17,680 bases of DNA from Treponema sp. (GTDB lineage: Bacteria; Spirochaetota; Spirochaetia; Treponematales; Breznakiellaceae): the NCBI GenBank assembly GCA_031258265.1, contig JAIRNB010000014.1:1-17680 (forward strand), read 5' to 3'. Positions within the stretch are counted from its first letter, which is position 1, and each line of letters starts with the position of its first letter. Positions 1 to 8,152 of this stretch are shown here, in pieces. Both the position numbers and the translations under genes were made by a program. The notes under the pieces were generated by a model. The model searched no databases. It worked only from the letters and a program-made list of their open reading frames with translations, and was not told where the DNA came from.

Positions 1-1447
1 CCCCCTCTATGGACAGGGCAAAGGCGGAATCCCCTTCCCCCGCTTTCCGGCGCGGCCCGGAATTTCCCGCCGGCAGGGGCTTAACCGTAAAGCGGTAACG
101 GCAGGCCCTAAAATCGGTGTGGAGTACCGAAAGCCAACGGTCAATGGCCAGGGGAAAGCTTCGCCGGGCGGGGCTGTCCACCTCCATCTCCTCCCCCCGG
201 AAGAAAAGGTCCAGCAGTTCCCTGTCCGATGCGCCCTTGGGCTTAAAGCCGCTCTGTTTGACCCATTCCCCCAGGAAGGCCGAGGCCAGAAGCCGCGCCG
301 CGCTGGGGCCGCCGGCGTAACGAAGGGCCTTTCCCCGTTTTGGCAGGGCCAGCAAATTTTCCCCCAAGGCCGCGATAGAAGAAAGGACGGCCCCTATTTG
401 GGACAGGCCCTCAAAGGGCTGCCAGATTATCTTGAGTTTGCCCTCGGCGGAGTAAACACATGGACTAAGGGCCCCGGCGGCGCAGACCAGGTTGAGGAAC
501 TTAAAAAGGTAAAACAAAAAAGCGTAGCTTTCCGAACCATCATCGCTGGAAAAAACCCGGAACCGCAGAAAAGCTTCAAAAAGGCCGTGCCTGGTCTTTT
601 CCCCCCGAATGTCTTCCTGGATCAGGAAGACCTGGGCGGCCGGTCTGGGGCGGAAGCACTCGATAGTCCATCGGGAACGGGACCAGGCATGTTCATCCCC
701 GCCGCCGGTCCCCGGCCAGGGAACGAACCGGGCGGCGTGGTGGTAGAACTCCGCCATCAGCACCGCGAAGTCCCGCTTGGAAAAAGGAGGCGCCGGGGGA
801 AGGAGGGAACAGATCAAGTCCCCGCAGTGGGGAATTTCCGGAATCACCGGGGTCTCCGGGATCATTCCGGGGCCCTTCCGCCCCTCCCCGGAGGCGGGGA
901 CAATCTCGAAGGGAGGCGGTATTTCCCGCTCCAAAGTCCCGCCAAGGCGGCTGGTCAATTCGGAAAGATCAATACCCCGGAGCCGGAAAAGCAGATGGGG
1001 GTCCGCGTCCACCTCCTTGGCAAGGACATAATAAATAGCCGCCATGTGCTTACAGGGGTCCCCGTAATCGGGACAGTTGCAGGCCCGGACCATATCACGC
1101 CACCGGGCGGGAATAAGGTTAAGCCCCGCCCTTTTCAGTTTTTGCAAAAAAAGCTCCGGCAGCTCCCCCGCGGCGATCTGGGCCAGCAGGGACGGATCCT
1201 CCTCAATAAGTTTAAGAACCTTGGCCTTTTCTTTCATCTCAGGAAAATCAATGACCACCGTGTAAAAAGGCCGGTAATTACCCTTAACCTTGGCGATAAC
1301 CCGCCGGTCCTTTATCGAAAGGGACAGCACCTTGCCCCCATTGGCGTAACGCCTGCCCCGGTCAAGCCGCTCCCCCATGGAGTAACCGTCCAGAACTTCC
1401 AGGAACCAGCGGCCCCAGGGGGTACGACCGTAATCATTATTTCCCAT
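1..1447 (-). CDS. SWIM zinc-finger domain protein (3' end outside window)
   Basis: The frame read leftward from the ATG at 1447 stays open to position 1, giving about 482 codons without a stop, so the C-terminus lies outside the window. A SWIM zinc-binding motif is clear: C123-N-C125, then C132-K-H134, followed by the family's usual run AAIYYVLAKEVDADP and LLFRLRG. SWIM domains bind DNA or proteins; bacterial members of this type often sit beside an SNF2/DEAD-like helicase, which would lie further left and cannot be seen. The N-terminus NDYGRTPWG resembles the tyrosine-rich start of relatives. An in-frame ATG at 1480 would add 11 residues; neither start has a good ribosome binding site. A long plus-strand frame over the same DNA is a shadow. 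Cellular role is unknown. The domain call is firm; the start is not. Confidence 0.85.
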   Translation of the reverse strand, partial: MGNNDYGRTPWGRWFLEVLDGYSMGERLDRGRRYANGGKVLSLSIKDRRVIAKVKGNYRPFYTVVIDFPEMKEKAKVLKLIEEDPSLLAQIAAGELPELFLQKLKRAGLNLIPARWRDMVRACNCPDYGDPCKHMAAIYYVLAKEVDADPHLLFRLRGIDLSELTSRLGGTLEREIPPPFEIVPASGEGRKGPGMIPETPVIPEIPHCGDLICSLLPPAPPFSKRDFAVLMAEFYHHAARFVPWPGTGGGDEHAWSRSRWTIECFRPRPAAQVFLIQEDIRGEKTRHGLFEAFLRFRVFSSDDGSESYAFLFYLFKFLNLVCAAGALSPCVYSAEGKLKIIWQPFEGLSQIGAVLSSIAALGENLLALPKRGKALRYAGGPSAARLLASAFLGEWVKQSGFKPKGASDRELLDLFFRGEEMEVDSPARRSFPLAIDRWLSVLHTDFRACRYRFTVKPLPAGNSGPRRKAGEGDSAFALSIEG

Positions 1448-1578
1448 AGGGAGCCATGATAACCAAATACCACCATCCATGCTATAAAGTCCCGGTATTC
1501 AGGCAGGGCATCGGCATTTACCCTCCGGTGCCTTGTCATGGGTATCCATGCGCCGGTTCTGGACCAATGTTTTCTTCC

Positions 1579-1687
1579 GCGCAAGGGATTGAAACGGAAA
1601 TACCGCAGACTTTACCGCAGGGAAAGTCGAGGAATTGGAGTGGAAAGCCCGGTTTTTGCGTGCCGGGCACGCAAAAATGCGCCCATA
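1579..1687 (+). repeat. Structured two-hairpin repeat, copy 1
   Basis: In plus orientation the parts are: box A (1579-1603, starting GCGCAAGGGAT and ending CGGAAATAC); hairpin 1 (1608-1628, arms GACTTT/AAAGTC with CC/GG above one mismatch); box B (1629-1652, ending GGAAAGCCCGG); hairpin 2 (1653-1677, arms TTTTTGCGTGCC/GGCACGCAAAAA); tail TGCGCCCATA (1678-1687). The first five bases of box A (GCGCA) pair with TGCGC of the tail, which would close a three-way junction. A second copy lies at 15825-15918. Both copies lie just past the stop of a minus-strand gene. I cannot tell whether it acts as RNA or DNA. The rest of 1448-1747 shows no gene, only a weak CATGG/CCATG hairpin near 1537-1550. Confidence 0.75.
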
Positions 1688-1747
1688 AACAAACGAAAAA
1701 AGTAAACGCCGGTCCCCCCAAATATTTAACCGGGTTATGGCAAGCTT

Positions 1748-4700
1748 CTACTTCGTTATCCGCAGGGTTCCCTGGGGACGCAGGGCCCAAACGGCTTTGT
1801 CGTACATGGCCTCCGCAAAAAGCGGGGGGATGGTAAACTGGCCGGCGTTGATGGCCCTGGCCTTGTAGCTAAAGGTTTGGGCCTGGGCGCTTACTGTGCC
1901 GTACAGTACCAGCCGGTCTTCCCGGATGTCCGTATAGTCGGGGATCCAGGCGGAGGCGCCGCCGGATTCCCGGATGGAACGGATGTCCGCCTCCAGGCCG
2001 GCGGGGAACAGGTCTACCAGGGCTACGTTGTTGATGGTCTGGTTGTTCAGGCTGCGGAAGCTGAGGCGGACGGTAACCTCGTCCCCGGCTTTGAAATTTT
2101 CAATGGCTTTGCCGCCGGCATCAAGGAATTCCCGGTATACCTCGACGCCGTTCTTTATTTCCTTTTCGGGGATCTCCCGGTCAAAGCCGGCGCTTATAAT
2201 CTGGTAAAACAGGTTAAGGGGGTCCTTGTTCTCCAGGCGAATCTTCTCCGCCCCGGCGTTGTAGACTCCGGTAAAAATGGGGTCCCCGCCGCCTTTTAGT
2301 TCCCGCTGCTGTTTGTCCCGGAGGATCTCCAGGACGCTGAAAGCTCCGGCGCTTTCTCCGCTGGTGGAGGGGACCGCCCTGAGGTAAGCGTCCAGCCCCA
2401 TGAGGGCGAAGTTGGCGGAAATGGTGGTATAGTCCTGGTTTTCCAGCCGTTCCGCCATGGAAAGGAACAGGGATTCGGAGATGTCTCGCAGGCGCTGGGG
2501 AAAATGCCGGGAGAGGATGTTTAGATACACTCCCTGGTAGAGGAGGGGATCGACATAACGGAGGGAGGAATCCGAGCGCAGCGCCCGCTTGATCCGGCCC
2601 AGCAGGGAAGAGGCATCCGCGCTTTTTTGCAGCAGGGCGTAGGTCCCGGCCATGTAAAGACCGGGGAGTTCAGTTTCCGCTTCCTTGTTGTGGCGGCTTA
2701 TATCCCGTTTGAGGGATTCCAGGAGGGAAGTAACAACGTTTTCGTTCAGGGTAAGTACATAGACGGCATAAGCCCGGTTGGACAGATCGTAGAGGCTTTC
2801 CCCGCTGCCGGAACCGATGCTCCGCAGGGTCGTGATAAACTGGTTCATGAGGCCCTGGGGAACATAGTACCCGGCGTTCCGGGCTTCCGTAAGGAAATGG
2901 CAGGCGTAGATGGTGATCATGGGGTCCGAATTGGAACGGCTGGTCCACATGCCGACGGTTCCATCCTCTTTCATTCTGGCCTGGATGATACCGGTGATCC
3001 GGTCGATTGCCTCTTCTACCTGGGCGCGGGTATAGCCGAAATCTTTGATGAGCTGCGGGTAGAGGAAGGGAAAGGCGGCGCTGATAAGCTGTTCCGTGCA
3101 GCCGTAGGGATAGCTGTTAAGAAAAAAGGAGAGTCCCTTGGCCATCCCCACGGGGAGGTAGGAAAGATTTATTTCCCTGGTATGAAATTCCTCGTACATT
3201 TGGCGGTCCACCGTTAGTTCAACGCTGCGCTTGTTTATGGCCCCGGACTGGAGGATTACCCGGTAGGGAACCGCCGGCCTTATGCTCATATAAGCGGCCA
3301 GGCTGGAACTTTCCGCGCCATTTGACGCGGTAAAGCGAATCTCCGCGTCCCCCAGGGGGCCGGCGGCTTTGACGGGGATGCTGAGGGTCTGATCTTTCCC
3401 TTCGGGGATTGCCAGATCAAATTCGGCGGGGCCGCTAATGGCAAGGTGGGGCGAAGGGCTGGCCTTCAGGCGCAGCTTACCCCCCTCCCCCGCTCCCCGC
3501 TGCATGTTAGCCACGGTAAGGGACAGTTCAAATTCATCCCCCGGCGCGGCGCTGAGGGGTCCGTTGGGGATCATGACAAAGGTATTCCGTATTACGGCGC
3601 GATCCTCCGTTACCCCCACGGAATCCGGGGATACGGCCACCGCCATGACCCGCAGGGACCCGTTGAAATAATCCGGCACATGGTAGCGCAGTTCCTTTTC
3701 TTCAGGGCCGGCGTCTATGATCCCTGACCAATAGGCCACGGGCTTGTTCTGTTTCCGCTTAAAGGGATTAAGATTCCGGGCCAGCTCATCATAGCCGGCC
3801 CCGCCCCCCGCGGCGGCCAGGGATTGGGCCACGGCATAGGGGGGCAGGACCAGATCGAGGATCTGGGCGGTACGGACCTGGAGGGCCCGTTTACGGAAAA
3901 AGAACCCCAGGGGGTCCGGGGTCCGGTAATCCGCGAGTTGGAGGATTCCTTCATCTACGGCGTAAACCACGATTTTCCCCGGTTTAGAGGCGGAATATTT
4001 GATCGTGAAATCCTCCCCGCTTTTTGCCTCCCCGGCTATTTCCAGGCTGATCCGGTTGGTACGGCTTTCCCGGCTCATGGAGAAGGGAACCGCCCCATAA
4101 CTGAGGGGGGACATAAAAATCTCCGGGGAAGACTGGGAGCGGATAAACTGGACGTTTATATAGCCGTTCCCCTCCAGCTCCCGGGGGGCTGTAATGGTGG
4201 TAAGCATCGTTTCCCCGTCCCCCGGTACGGCCGCGCCGCTTCCTGAGCCGCTTCCTGAACTAAACCACTTGTAGGCGTAAACCTTGTCCCGCTCTATGGT
4301 GATAAGTCCGGAACCCCGGTAAGGGGCTTTGACCATGATCTCTATCTCTTCCCCCGGATTAAAATCGGTCTTGTTCAGGGTAATCTCCAATTCCGCGGTA
4401 CGGTTAAGGCTCCGCTGCAGATTCGCGGTCCCCGCCACAGAAAAATCGATCCGGTTGAATTCGATTTCCGCAGCGCCTTCGGGCCTGCCGGTTTCGGCGC
4501 TGCTTATGACCAGACGGAACTCACCGGGGTTGGCGGTGGGGATTTCATAATCCAGCCCGGATGCGGGGATAGATATTTTTTTAGTCCACAGGGGGTAATC
4601 CTTCCGCACGGACTGGTACTTATAAAGGCCGTTGGACTGCCGTACCAGGACGGAAACATAGCGAAATTCCACCAGGCTTAGGTTAAGGTCTTCCACCCTG

Positions 4701-7582
4701 CTCCGCTCCACCTGGGGGTTAATGGCAATAAGCGAAAGTTTCCGTACCGTGTCCCGCTGGATAAACCTAAGATTCCCGTCCGCCTTGTAACCAATAAGAT
4801 AGGGCAGGGGGCTCACGTAGACCTGGGCTTCGGCGGACACATTGCGGCCGCTTCCCTTTTCAAAGGCTTCGGTGTAGAAGGCAAGGCTATAGGTAGCCTT
4901 TTCAAATTTGGCGGTATTCAGCTTGAAGGAGGCTTCCCCTTCATTATTGGTAGTCACAGTACCCAGGAATTCCTGATAGCTGTTCCGGGCCGAATAGGGA
5001 TCGCGGAACTGGTAGTCCCGGTACTGGCGGAAATATTGATGGCCGGGGGACAGGTTCATCTGGGCCTTAACCTCGTTCCCCGCCGCGGGCGTACCAAAGA
5101 GGTTCCGTACCGTCACCAGGGCCGCAAGCTCTCCGGGGGCAATCCAGCCCTCCCGGGGCAGGGGATCGAAGGCGGCGGACACCTGCAGGGTGTCGGGAAG
5201 GAATTCCTCTACCTTGACGGTTTGGGAACCCAGGAAAACCCGGTACTCATCGCCGTTGTCCCTGTGGCGAATCACATAAACATTGGCGGTATAGGTTCCC
5301 GTGGGGGACCAGTCCTGGGTGCGGAAACTGATCTCCTCCACCCCCTCGGCGGAAAGGCTGATCCGGCGGTTGTAAATTTCCTGACCCCGGGGATCGCTGA
5401 CCGTATATTCCAGGGGGGTCCCCTCCAACCGGGGAGCCCAGTCGCCGCTTTTTACCGCCATGCCGATATACACTTGATCTCCCGGCCGGTAGAGTCCCCG
5501 GTCGCTAAAGAGAAAGGCCCGCAGGTTATTGGGATTGTCCGCCCCTTGGATTCCCCCCACGTCAAACGAGGAGTAATCCAAATTCCGTCCCGAACTCCGG
5601 TAGGACATGAAGGACATATCCTCCCCCCGGCGGACGGTGAACACCGTGGGGCTTTGATCGTTCTTATAATCCGCCAGATCGGGAAACCGGACATGCCCGT
5701 CCGGTCCGGTAAGCGCGCTGACGATGGGGTTCCCGTTAAGCCCCAAAACCTGGACCTGGGCCCCCTCCACCGGAGCGCCGGTGGCAATGGACTGGACAAA
5801 CAGATCCCGGCTGGAGTCGGCATTGGTTTTCACGAAGAAACCAAGATCACTTACCATGATGAGACGGCGGTCGGACATACCGCTGCCCCGGACGGTAAAA
5901 ATAAACAAGCCGTGCCGGAGGTTCTGTTCCGGTATATGGTTCAGATAACGGGAAAAATCAAACGAAAAATAGGCAATATCCCGGTCGTCATTGAGGGGGA
6001 TCCGTTCAGAATCCTGGTACATTTGGGAAATATTGTACTGGTTAAAATCGGAACTATCAAAATTAACATTGGCCATGTCTCCGTAGGTTTGGGAGATTAA
6101 ATGGTTAATGTCATCGGGGCGAATCCGGCCAATGTCGTAGTTTACATCCCTAACCCCCCGGCTAAAGAGGGCCAGCCGTTTATCCCCGGAGAAGGAGAGA
6201 ATGCTTCCCTCCGACAGAATCGCCAGTTCCCGGGGGTAGGATTTTACCTGCACGATAGTTTCGTAGGGCTCATTAAGGTAATAATCGCCGTAGAATTTCG
6301 CCCGGTTGTCCAGCTTGATGTAGATATAACGGTCCGGGGAGGCGGAGAATTTATAGCCGTTTTCCGAATTGTACTTGTTTTGTCCGGGGATCGGATCAAG
6401 CTCTATCCGTTTCCCCAGGGCCAGAACCTCCGGAAGCATTTCCGACACGGAACCCCAGCGGTAGTTTTTCTGCGCCCTAAGCCCCGGCAGTTCGGGCCGG
6501 TCAACGGGAAGTTCCCACATCTGAATATTCCTGCTCAGTTCCCGTTCTTCAATAGTTCCCCTGGTACTGACGATCATAACCTGGTCGAATTTCTGGTCAT
6601 CGTTTTTAACAAGTTCCTGGGTGATCCCCCGGACCTGCACATAACTGGTCATTCCGGGAACGGTTACGAATATCTCCCGGGCCTGCGCGGGGCTTCCCTG
6701 CCCGGCGGCGGCTTTAACCCCTTTTTTCAGGGAAATTTCCATATCGACTTCCCTGGCGGGAGTCCCGACGGGCTCGGAGACGATATAAGCCTCGGTATAC
6801 TCCCGGTTGTAACTCAGGGAAAAACTGTAGGGCCGGTTTTCCAGCCGCCCCGAAACAGCGTTAAGCTGCGGCGTAATGGTAATGGCGTTTTCCAGCGAAG
6901 CGGTATCCATGGGGTAGTTGGTCCGGACGACGGCGGTAACCCGCTTAAGGGTGGCGTCCTCCGGGTCGATATAGAATTCCCCTTCCGTCAGGTCCAGGGA
7001 AAAATCGGGCAGGCTAAAAGAAAAGGATTTGCCGTCGGGAACCACATGGGGGGCAAAGAGGCCCTTGCCAAAGGTCACGGTGTAGCCCCGGCCAATCTCC
7101 CAGACCCCGGCGGCGGTAAAGGTTAGAACGTCATCCCGATCCCAGCGCCACTGCCCTTCTATGGGGGGGTTAATGGTGATTGAAAGCTCCTCCGTCCCGG
7201 ACTCAAATTCCTTGCCGACAAGTTCCAGGGGCGCGGCGGAACCGTAAAATTCCACTATCAGCGGGAGGGCCTCCCCGCCGGGACTTTCGTTCCTGGGGAC
7301 CTGCACCATCTGGTAAACTACCACAATAGGCTGGGGCTTGCGGGACTCATAAAAATCCCAAGCGAAAAACGCGCCGATACCCGCCAGGGCAAGAGCGCAA
7401 AAGAGAAAAAAAAGGACCCGGTGGGCCCGGTAAAAGCCCCGGACAGGGGACAGCAGCAGCTTGGCGGCCTTGAATATCCCGCCCTTAAAGAAAAACCGGA
7501 ACAGCAGCACTAAAAATTCCGGGGGGCTGTAGGACCCCAAAAAGAACTTCAGCCAATTCCTGCCCTTTTTTTCTTCCGCCAT
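1748..7582 (-). CDS. Membrane-anchored bacterial alpha-2-macroglobulin with thioester
   Basis: A 1944-residue alpha-2-macroglobulin-family protein, longer than E. coli ECAM (about 1650). These proteins trap proteases, linking to them through an internal thioester, and guard the periplasm. Visible parts: basic cytoplasmic N-terminus; one membrane segment at about 55-77 with no lipobox, so anchoring is by a helix; the MG2-type motif RGLYRPGDQVYI at 695-706; a flexible SSGSGSGSG linker at 1108-1116; the family signature VDEGILQL at 1209-1216; the thioester GCTEQ at 1494-1498, with C1495 and Q1498 as bond-forming residues; then the alpha-helical thioester domain and a C-terminal beta domain. The start is supported by AAGGAGA five bases upstream. 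Many relatives neighbour a PBP1C gene; none is in this window. Several long plus-strand frames over it are shadows. Confidence 0.95.
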   Translation of the reverse strand: MAEEKKGRNWLKFFLGSYSPPEFLVLLFRFFFKGGIFKAAKLLLSPVRGFYRAHRVLFFLFCALALAGIGAFFAWDFYESRKPQPIVVVYQMVQVPRNESPGGEALPLIVEFYGSAAPLELVGKEFESGTEELSITINPPIEGQWRWDRDDVLTFTAAGVWEIGRGYTVTFGKGLFAPHVVPDGKSFSFSLPDFSLDLTEGEFYIDPEDATLKRVTAVVRTNYPMDTASLENAITITPQLNAVSGRLENRPYSFSLSYNREYTEAYIVSEPVGTPAREVDMEISLKKGVKAAAGQGSPAQAREIFVTVPGMTSYVQVRGITQELVKNDDQKFDQVMIVSTRGTIEERELSRNIQMWELPVDRPELPGLRAQKNYRWGSVSEMLPEVLALGKRIELDPIPGQNKYNSENGYKFSASPDRYIYIKLDNRAKFYGDYYLNEPYETIVQVKSYPRELAILSEGSILSFSGDKRLALFSRGVRDVNYDIGRIRPDDINHLISQTYGDMANVNFDSSDFNQYNISQMYQDSERIPLNDDRDIAYFSFDFSRYLNHIPEQNLRHGLFIFTVRGSGMSDRRLIMVSDLGFFVKTNADSSRDLFVQSIATGAPVEGAQVQVLGLNGNPIVSALTGPDGHVRFPDLADYKNDQSPTVFTVRRGEDMSFMSYRSSGRNLDYSSFDVGGIQGADNPNNLRAFLFSDRGLYRPGDQVYIGMAVKSGDWAPRLEGTPLEYTVSDPRGQEIYNRRISLSAEGVEEISFRTQDWSPTGTYTANVYVIRHRDNGDEYRVFLGSQTVKVEEFLPDTLQVSAAFDPLPREGWIAPGELAALVTVRNLFGTPAAGNEVKAQMNLSPGHQYFRQYRDYQFRDPYSARNSYQEFLGTVTTNNEGEASFKLNTAKFEKATYSLAFYTEAFEKGSGRNVSAEAQVYVSPLPYLIGYKADGNLRFIQRDTVRKLSLIAINPQVERSRVEDLNLSLVEFRYVSVLVRQSNGLYKYQSVRKDYPLWTKKISIPASGLDYEIPTANPGEFRLVISSAETGRPEGAAEIEFNRIDFSVAGTANLQRSLNRTAELEITLNKTDFNPGEEIEIMVKAPYRGSGLITIERDKVYAYKWFSSGSGSGSGAAVPGDGETMLTTITAPRELEGNGYINVQFIRSQSSPEIFMSPLSYGAVPFSMSRESRTNRISLEIAGEAKSGEDFTIKYSASKPGKIVVYAVDEGILQLADYRTPDPLGFFFRKRALQVRTAQILDLVLPPYAVAQSLAAAGGGAGYDELARNLNPFKRKQNKPVAYWSGIIDAGPEEKELRYHVPDYFNGSLRVMAVAVSPDSVGVTEDRAVIRNTFVMIPNGPLSAAPGDEFELSLTVANMQRGAGEGGKLRLKASPSPHLAISGPAEFDLAIPEGKDQTLSIPVKAAGPLGDAEIRFTASNGAESSSLAAYMSIRPAVPYRVILQSGAINKRSVELTVDRQMYEEFHTREINLSYLPVGMAKGLSFFLNSYPYGCTEQLISAAFPFLYPQLIKDFGYTRAQVEEAIDRITGIIQARMKEDGTVGMWTSRSNSDPMITIYACHFLTEARNAGYYVPQGLMNQFITTLRSIGSGSGESLYDLSNRAYAVYVLTLNENVVTSLLESLKRDISRHNKEAETELPGLYMAGTYALLQKSADASSLLGRIKRALRSDSSLRYVDPLLYQGVYLNILSRHFPQRLRDISESLFLSMAERLENQDYTTISANFALMGLDAYLRAVPSTSGESAGAFSVLEILRDKQQRELKGGGDPIFTGVYNAGAEKIRLENKDPLNLFYQIISAGFDREIPEKEIKNGVEVYREFLDAGGKAIENFKAGDEVTVRLSFRSLNNQTINNVALVDLFPAGLEADIRSIRESGGASAWIPDYTDIREDRLVLYGTVSAQAQTFSYKARAINAGQFTIPPLFAEAMYDKAVWALRPQGTLRITK

Positions 7583-7587
7583 AGGAG

Positions 7588-7594
7588 TCTCCTT
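7588..7594 (-). promoter_or_regulatory. Shine-Dalgarno of the macroglobulin gene
   Basis: Minus strand reads AAGGAGA, then CTCCT, then ATG. The spacing is five bases and fixes the start at 7582. The spacer CTCCT is complementary to AGGAG of the Shine-Dalgarno, so a very small hairpin (AGGA/TCCT around GAC) could partly mask it. Confidence 0.7.
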
Positions 7595-7749
7595 TTTTAG
7601 TCACAGCGGGCTCTGCTCCCCAAGAACCCGCTAAGAACTCACATCGCAAGGGAGCGCCCGCAGGGGAACTTTGGGCAAAGTGGTTCATTGGACTTGTTCA
7701 AGAACCCGGTTGGTTCTTTGCCAAGCGAAACTTGGCTTACAAGTCTCCC
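7595..7749 (-). promoter_or_regulatory. Hairpin-rich 5' leader of the macroglobulin gene
   Basis: Between the terminator at 7750-7785 and the macroglobulin gene lie about 160 bases with three possible stem-loops: GCCAAG/CTTGGC (7720-7736, loop CGAAA), AAGAACC/GGTTCTT (7700-7718, loop CGGTT) and AGCGGG/CCCGCT (near 7605-7634). A promoter for the gene should lie here because the terminator would block transcription from further upstream, but I see no convincing -35/-10 pair. No known riboswitch is recognised. Confidence 0.35.
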
Positions 7750-7785
7750 AAAAAACGCTGATTTTTAACAAAATCGGCGTTTTTT
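7750..7785. terminator. Bidirectional intrinsic terminator
   Basis: The arms AAAAAACGCTGATTTT and AAAATCGGCGTTTTTT pair along their whole length with one G-T wobble around a TAAC loop. Each strand ends in a run of six T. On the minus strand it would stop transcription arriving from the decayed region before the macroglobulin gene. Confidence 0.7.
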
Positions 7786-7802
7786 GTTATTTTTAAGCGG
7801 TT

Positions 7803-7832
7803 GTTGTTCAAAAACTGAAGTTTTTGAACAAC
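7803..7832. repeat. Dispersed 30-bp palindrome, copy 1
   Basis: A perfect 14-bp inverted repeat, GTTGTTCAAAAACT then GA then its reverse complement. The same palindrome, differing only in the centre (GT), lies at 14219-14248. It has no T-run beyond the stem, so it is not a standard terminator. Confidence 0.85.
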
Positions 7833-7910
7833 TCTATTTGATTTTTTTAAGGAATCGTTGTTGCCCCTGGTCCTTAATGTATTCTATTATGAACAGAGTC
7901 TACTTGGGGC

Positions 7911-7921
7911 ACAAGGGGGCC
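7911..7921. repeat. Target-site duplication, left copy
   Basis: ACAAGGGGGCC lies immediately left of the inverted repeat that begins AGCAATTCTCAG at 7922. The identical 11 bases lie at 8142-8152, directly after the other end of the element. Confidence 0.75.
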
Positions 7922-8141
7922 AGCAATTCTCAGTTTAAATATTCTAAAAACCAAAAGACACCTGAGAAATTTGCCTGGGGTCCTGCCGGCTGGGAAAAAG
8001 ACGGGGCCCCTCCCCCTCCTTTTCCCACCGCCACCCCGCGTTACCCTTTTTGGGTGTCTTTTGCCGTATACCATCCTCGAATTGTCGTAGAAGATAGGGA
8101 AGACAATGAAACTTCATCATTTTTCTAAACTGAGAATTACT
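7922..8141. mobile_element. 220-bp MITE-like non-autonomous element
   Basis: The ends are inverted repeats: the left end reads AGCAATTCTCAGTTTA and the right end, reverse-complemented, AGTAATTCTCAGTTTA (15 of 16 match). Both outer edges abut the 11-bp direct repeat ACAAGGGGGCC, as expected for a target-site duplication. Duplications of about 9-12 bp are known for IS4-type transposases, so that family is a reasonable guess for the mobilising enzyme. Inside is a nested inverted repeat, CAAAAGACACC at 7952-7962 and GGTGTCTTTTG at 8053-8063. No convincing coding sequence lies within, so it would need a transposase from elsewhere. The element plus one duplicate is 231 bp. Confidence 0.75.
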
Positions 8142-8152
8142 ACAAGGGGGCC
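8142..8152. repeat. Target-site duplication, right copy
   Basis: ACAAGGGGGCC, identical to 7911-7921, directly follows the right inverted repeat of the 220-bp element. Confidence 0.75.

Noticed and set aside
119..1459. Long open frame of 446 codons on the plus strand
   Set aside because: It is antisense to the SWIM gene; its translation has no family motif, while the minus strand carries an exact C-x-C...C-x-H SWIM motif.
1584..1595. GGGATTGAAAC, resembling the 3' end of many CRISPR repeats
   Set aside because: Only one such site exists here, with no spaced repeats and no cas genes; it is box A of the structured repeat, whose second copy reads GGGATAGAGC.
1653..1677. 12-bp hairpin taken as an intrinsic terminator
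   Set aside because: The T-run lies at the 5' side of the stem on both strands, the reverse of a terminator. It fits better as hairpin 2 of the structured repeat.
1536..1790. 84-codon minus-strand frame spanning the gap after the macroglobulin gene
   Set aside because: It overlaps the macroglobulin 3' end and the structured repeat, and its translation has no recognisable feature.
5036..7126. Two long plus-strand frames (5036-6100 and 6101-7126)
   Set aside because: They are shadows of the GC-rich macroglobulin gene on the other strand, with low-complexity Gly/Pro/His-rich translations.
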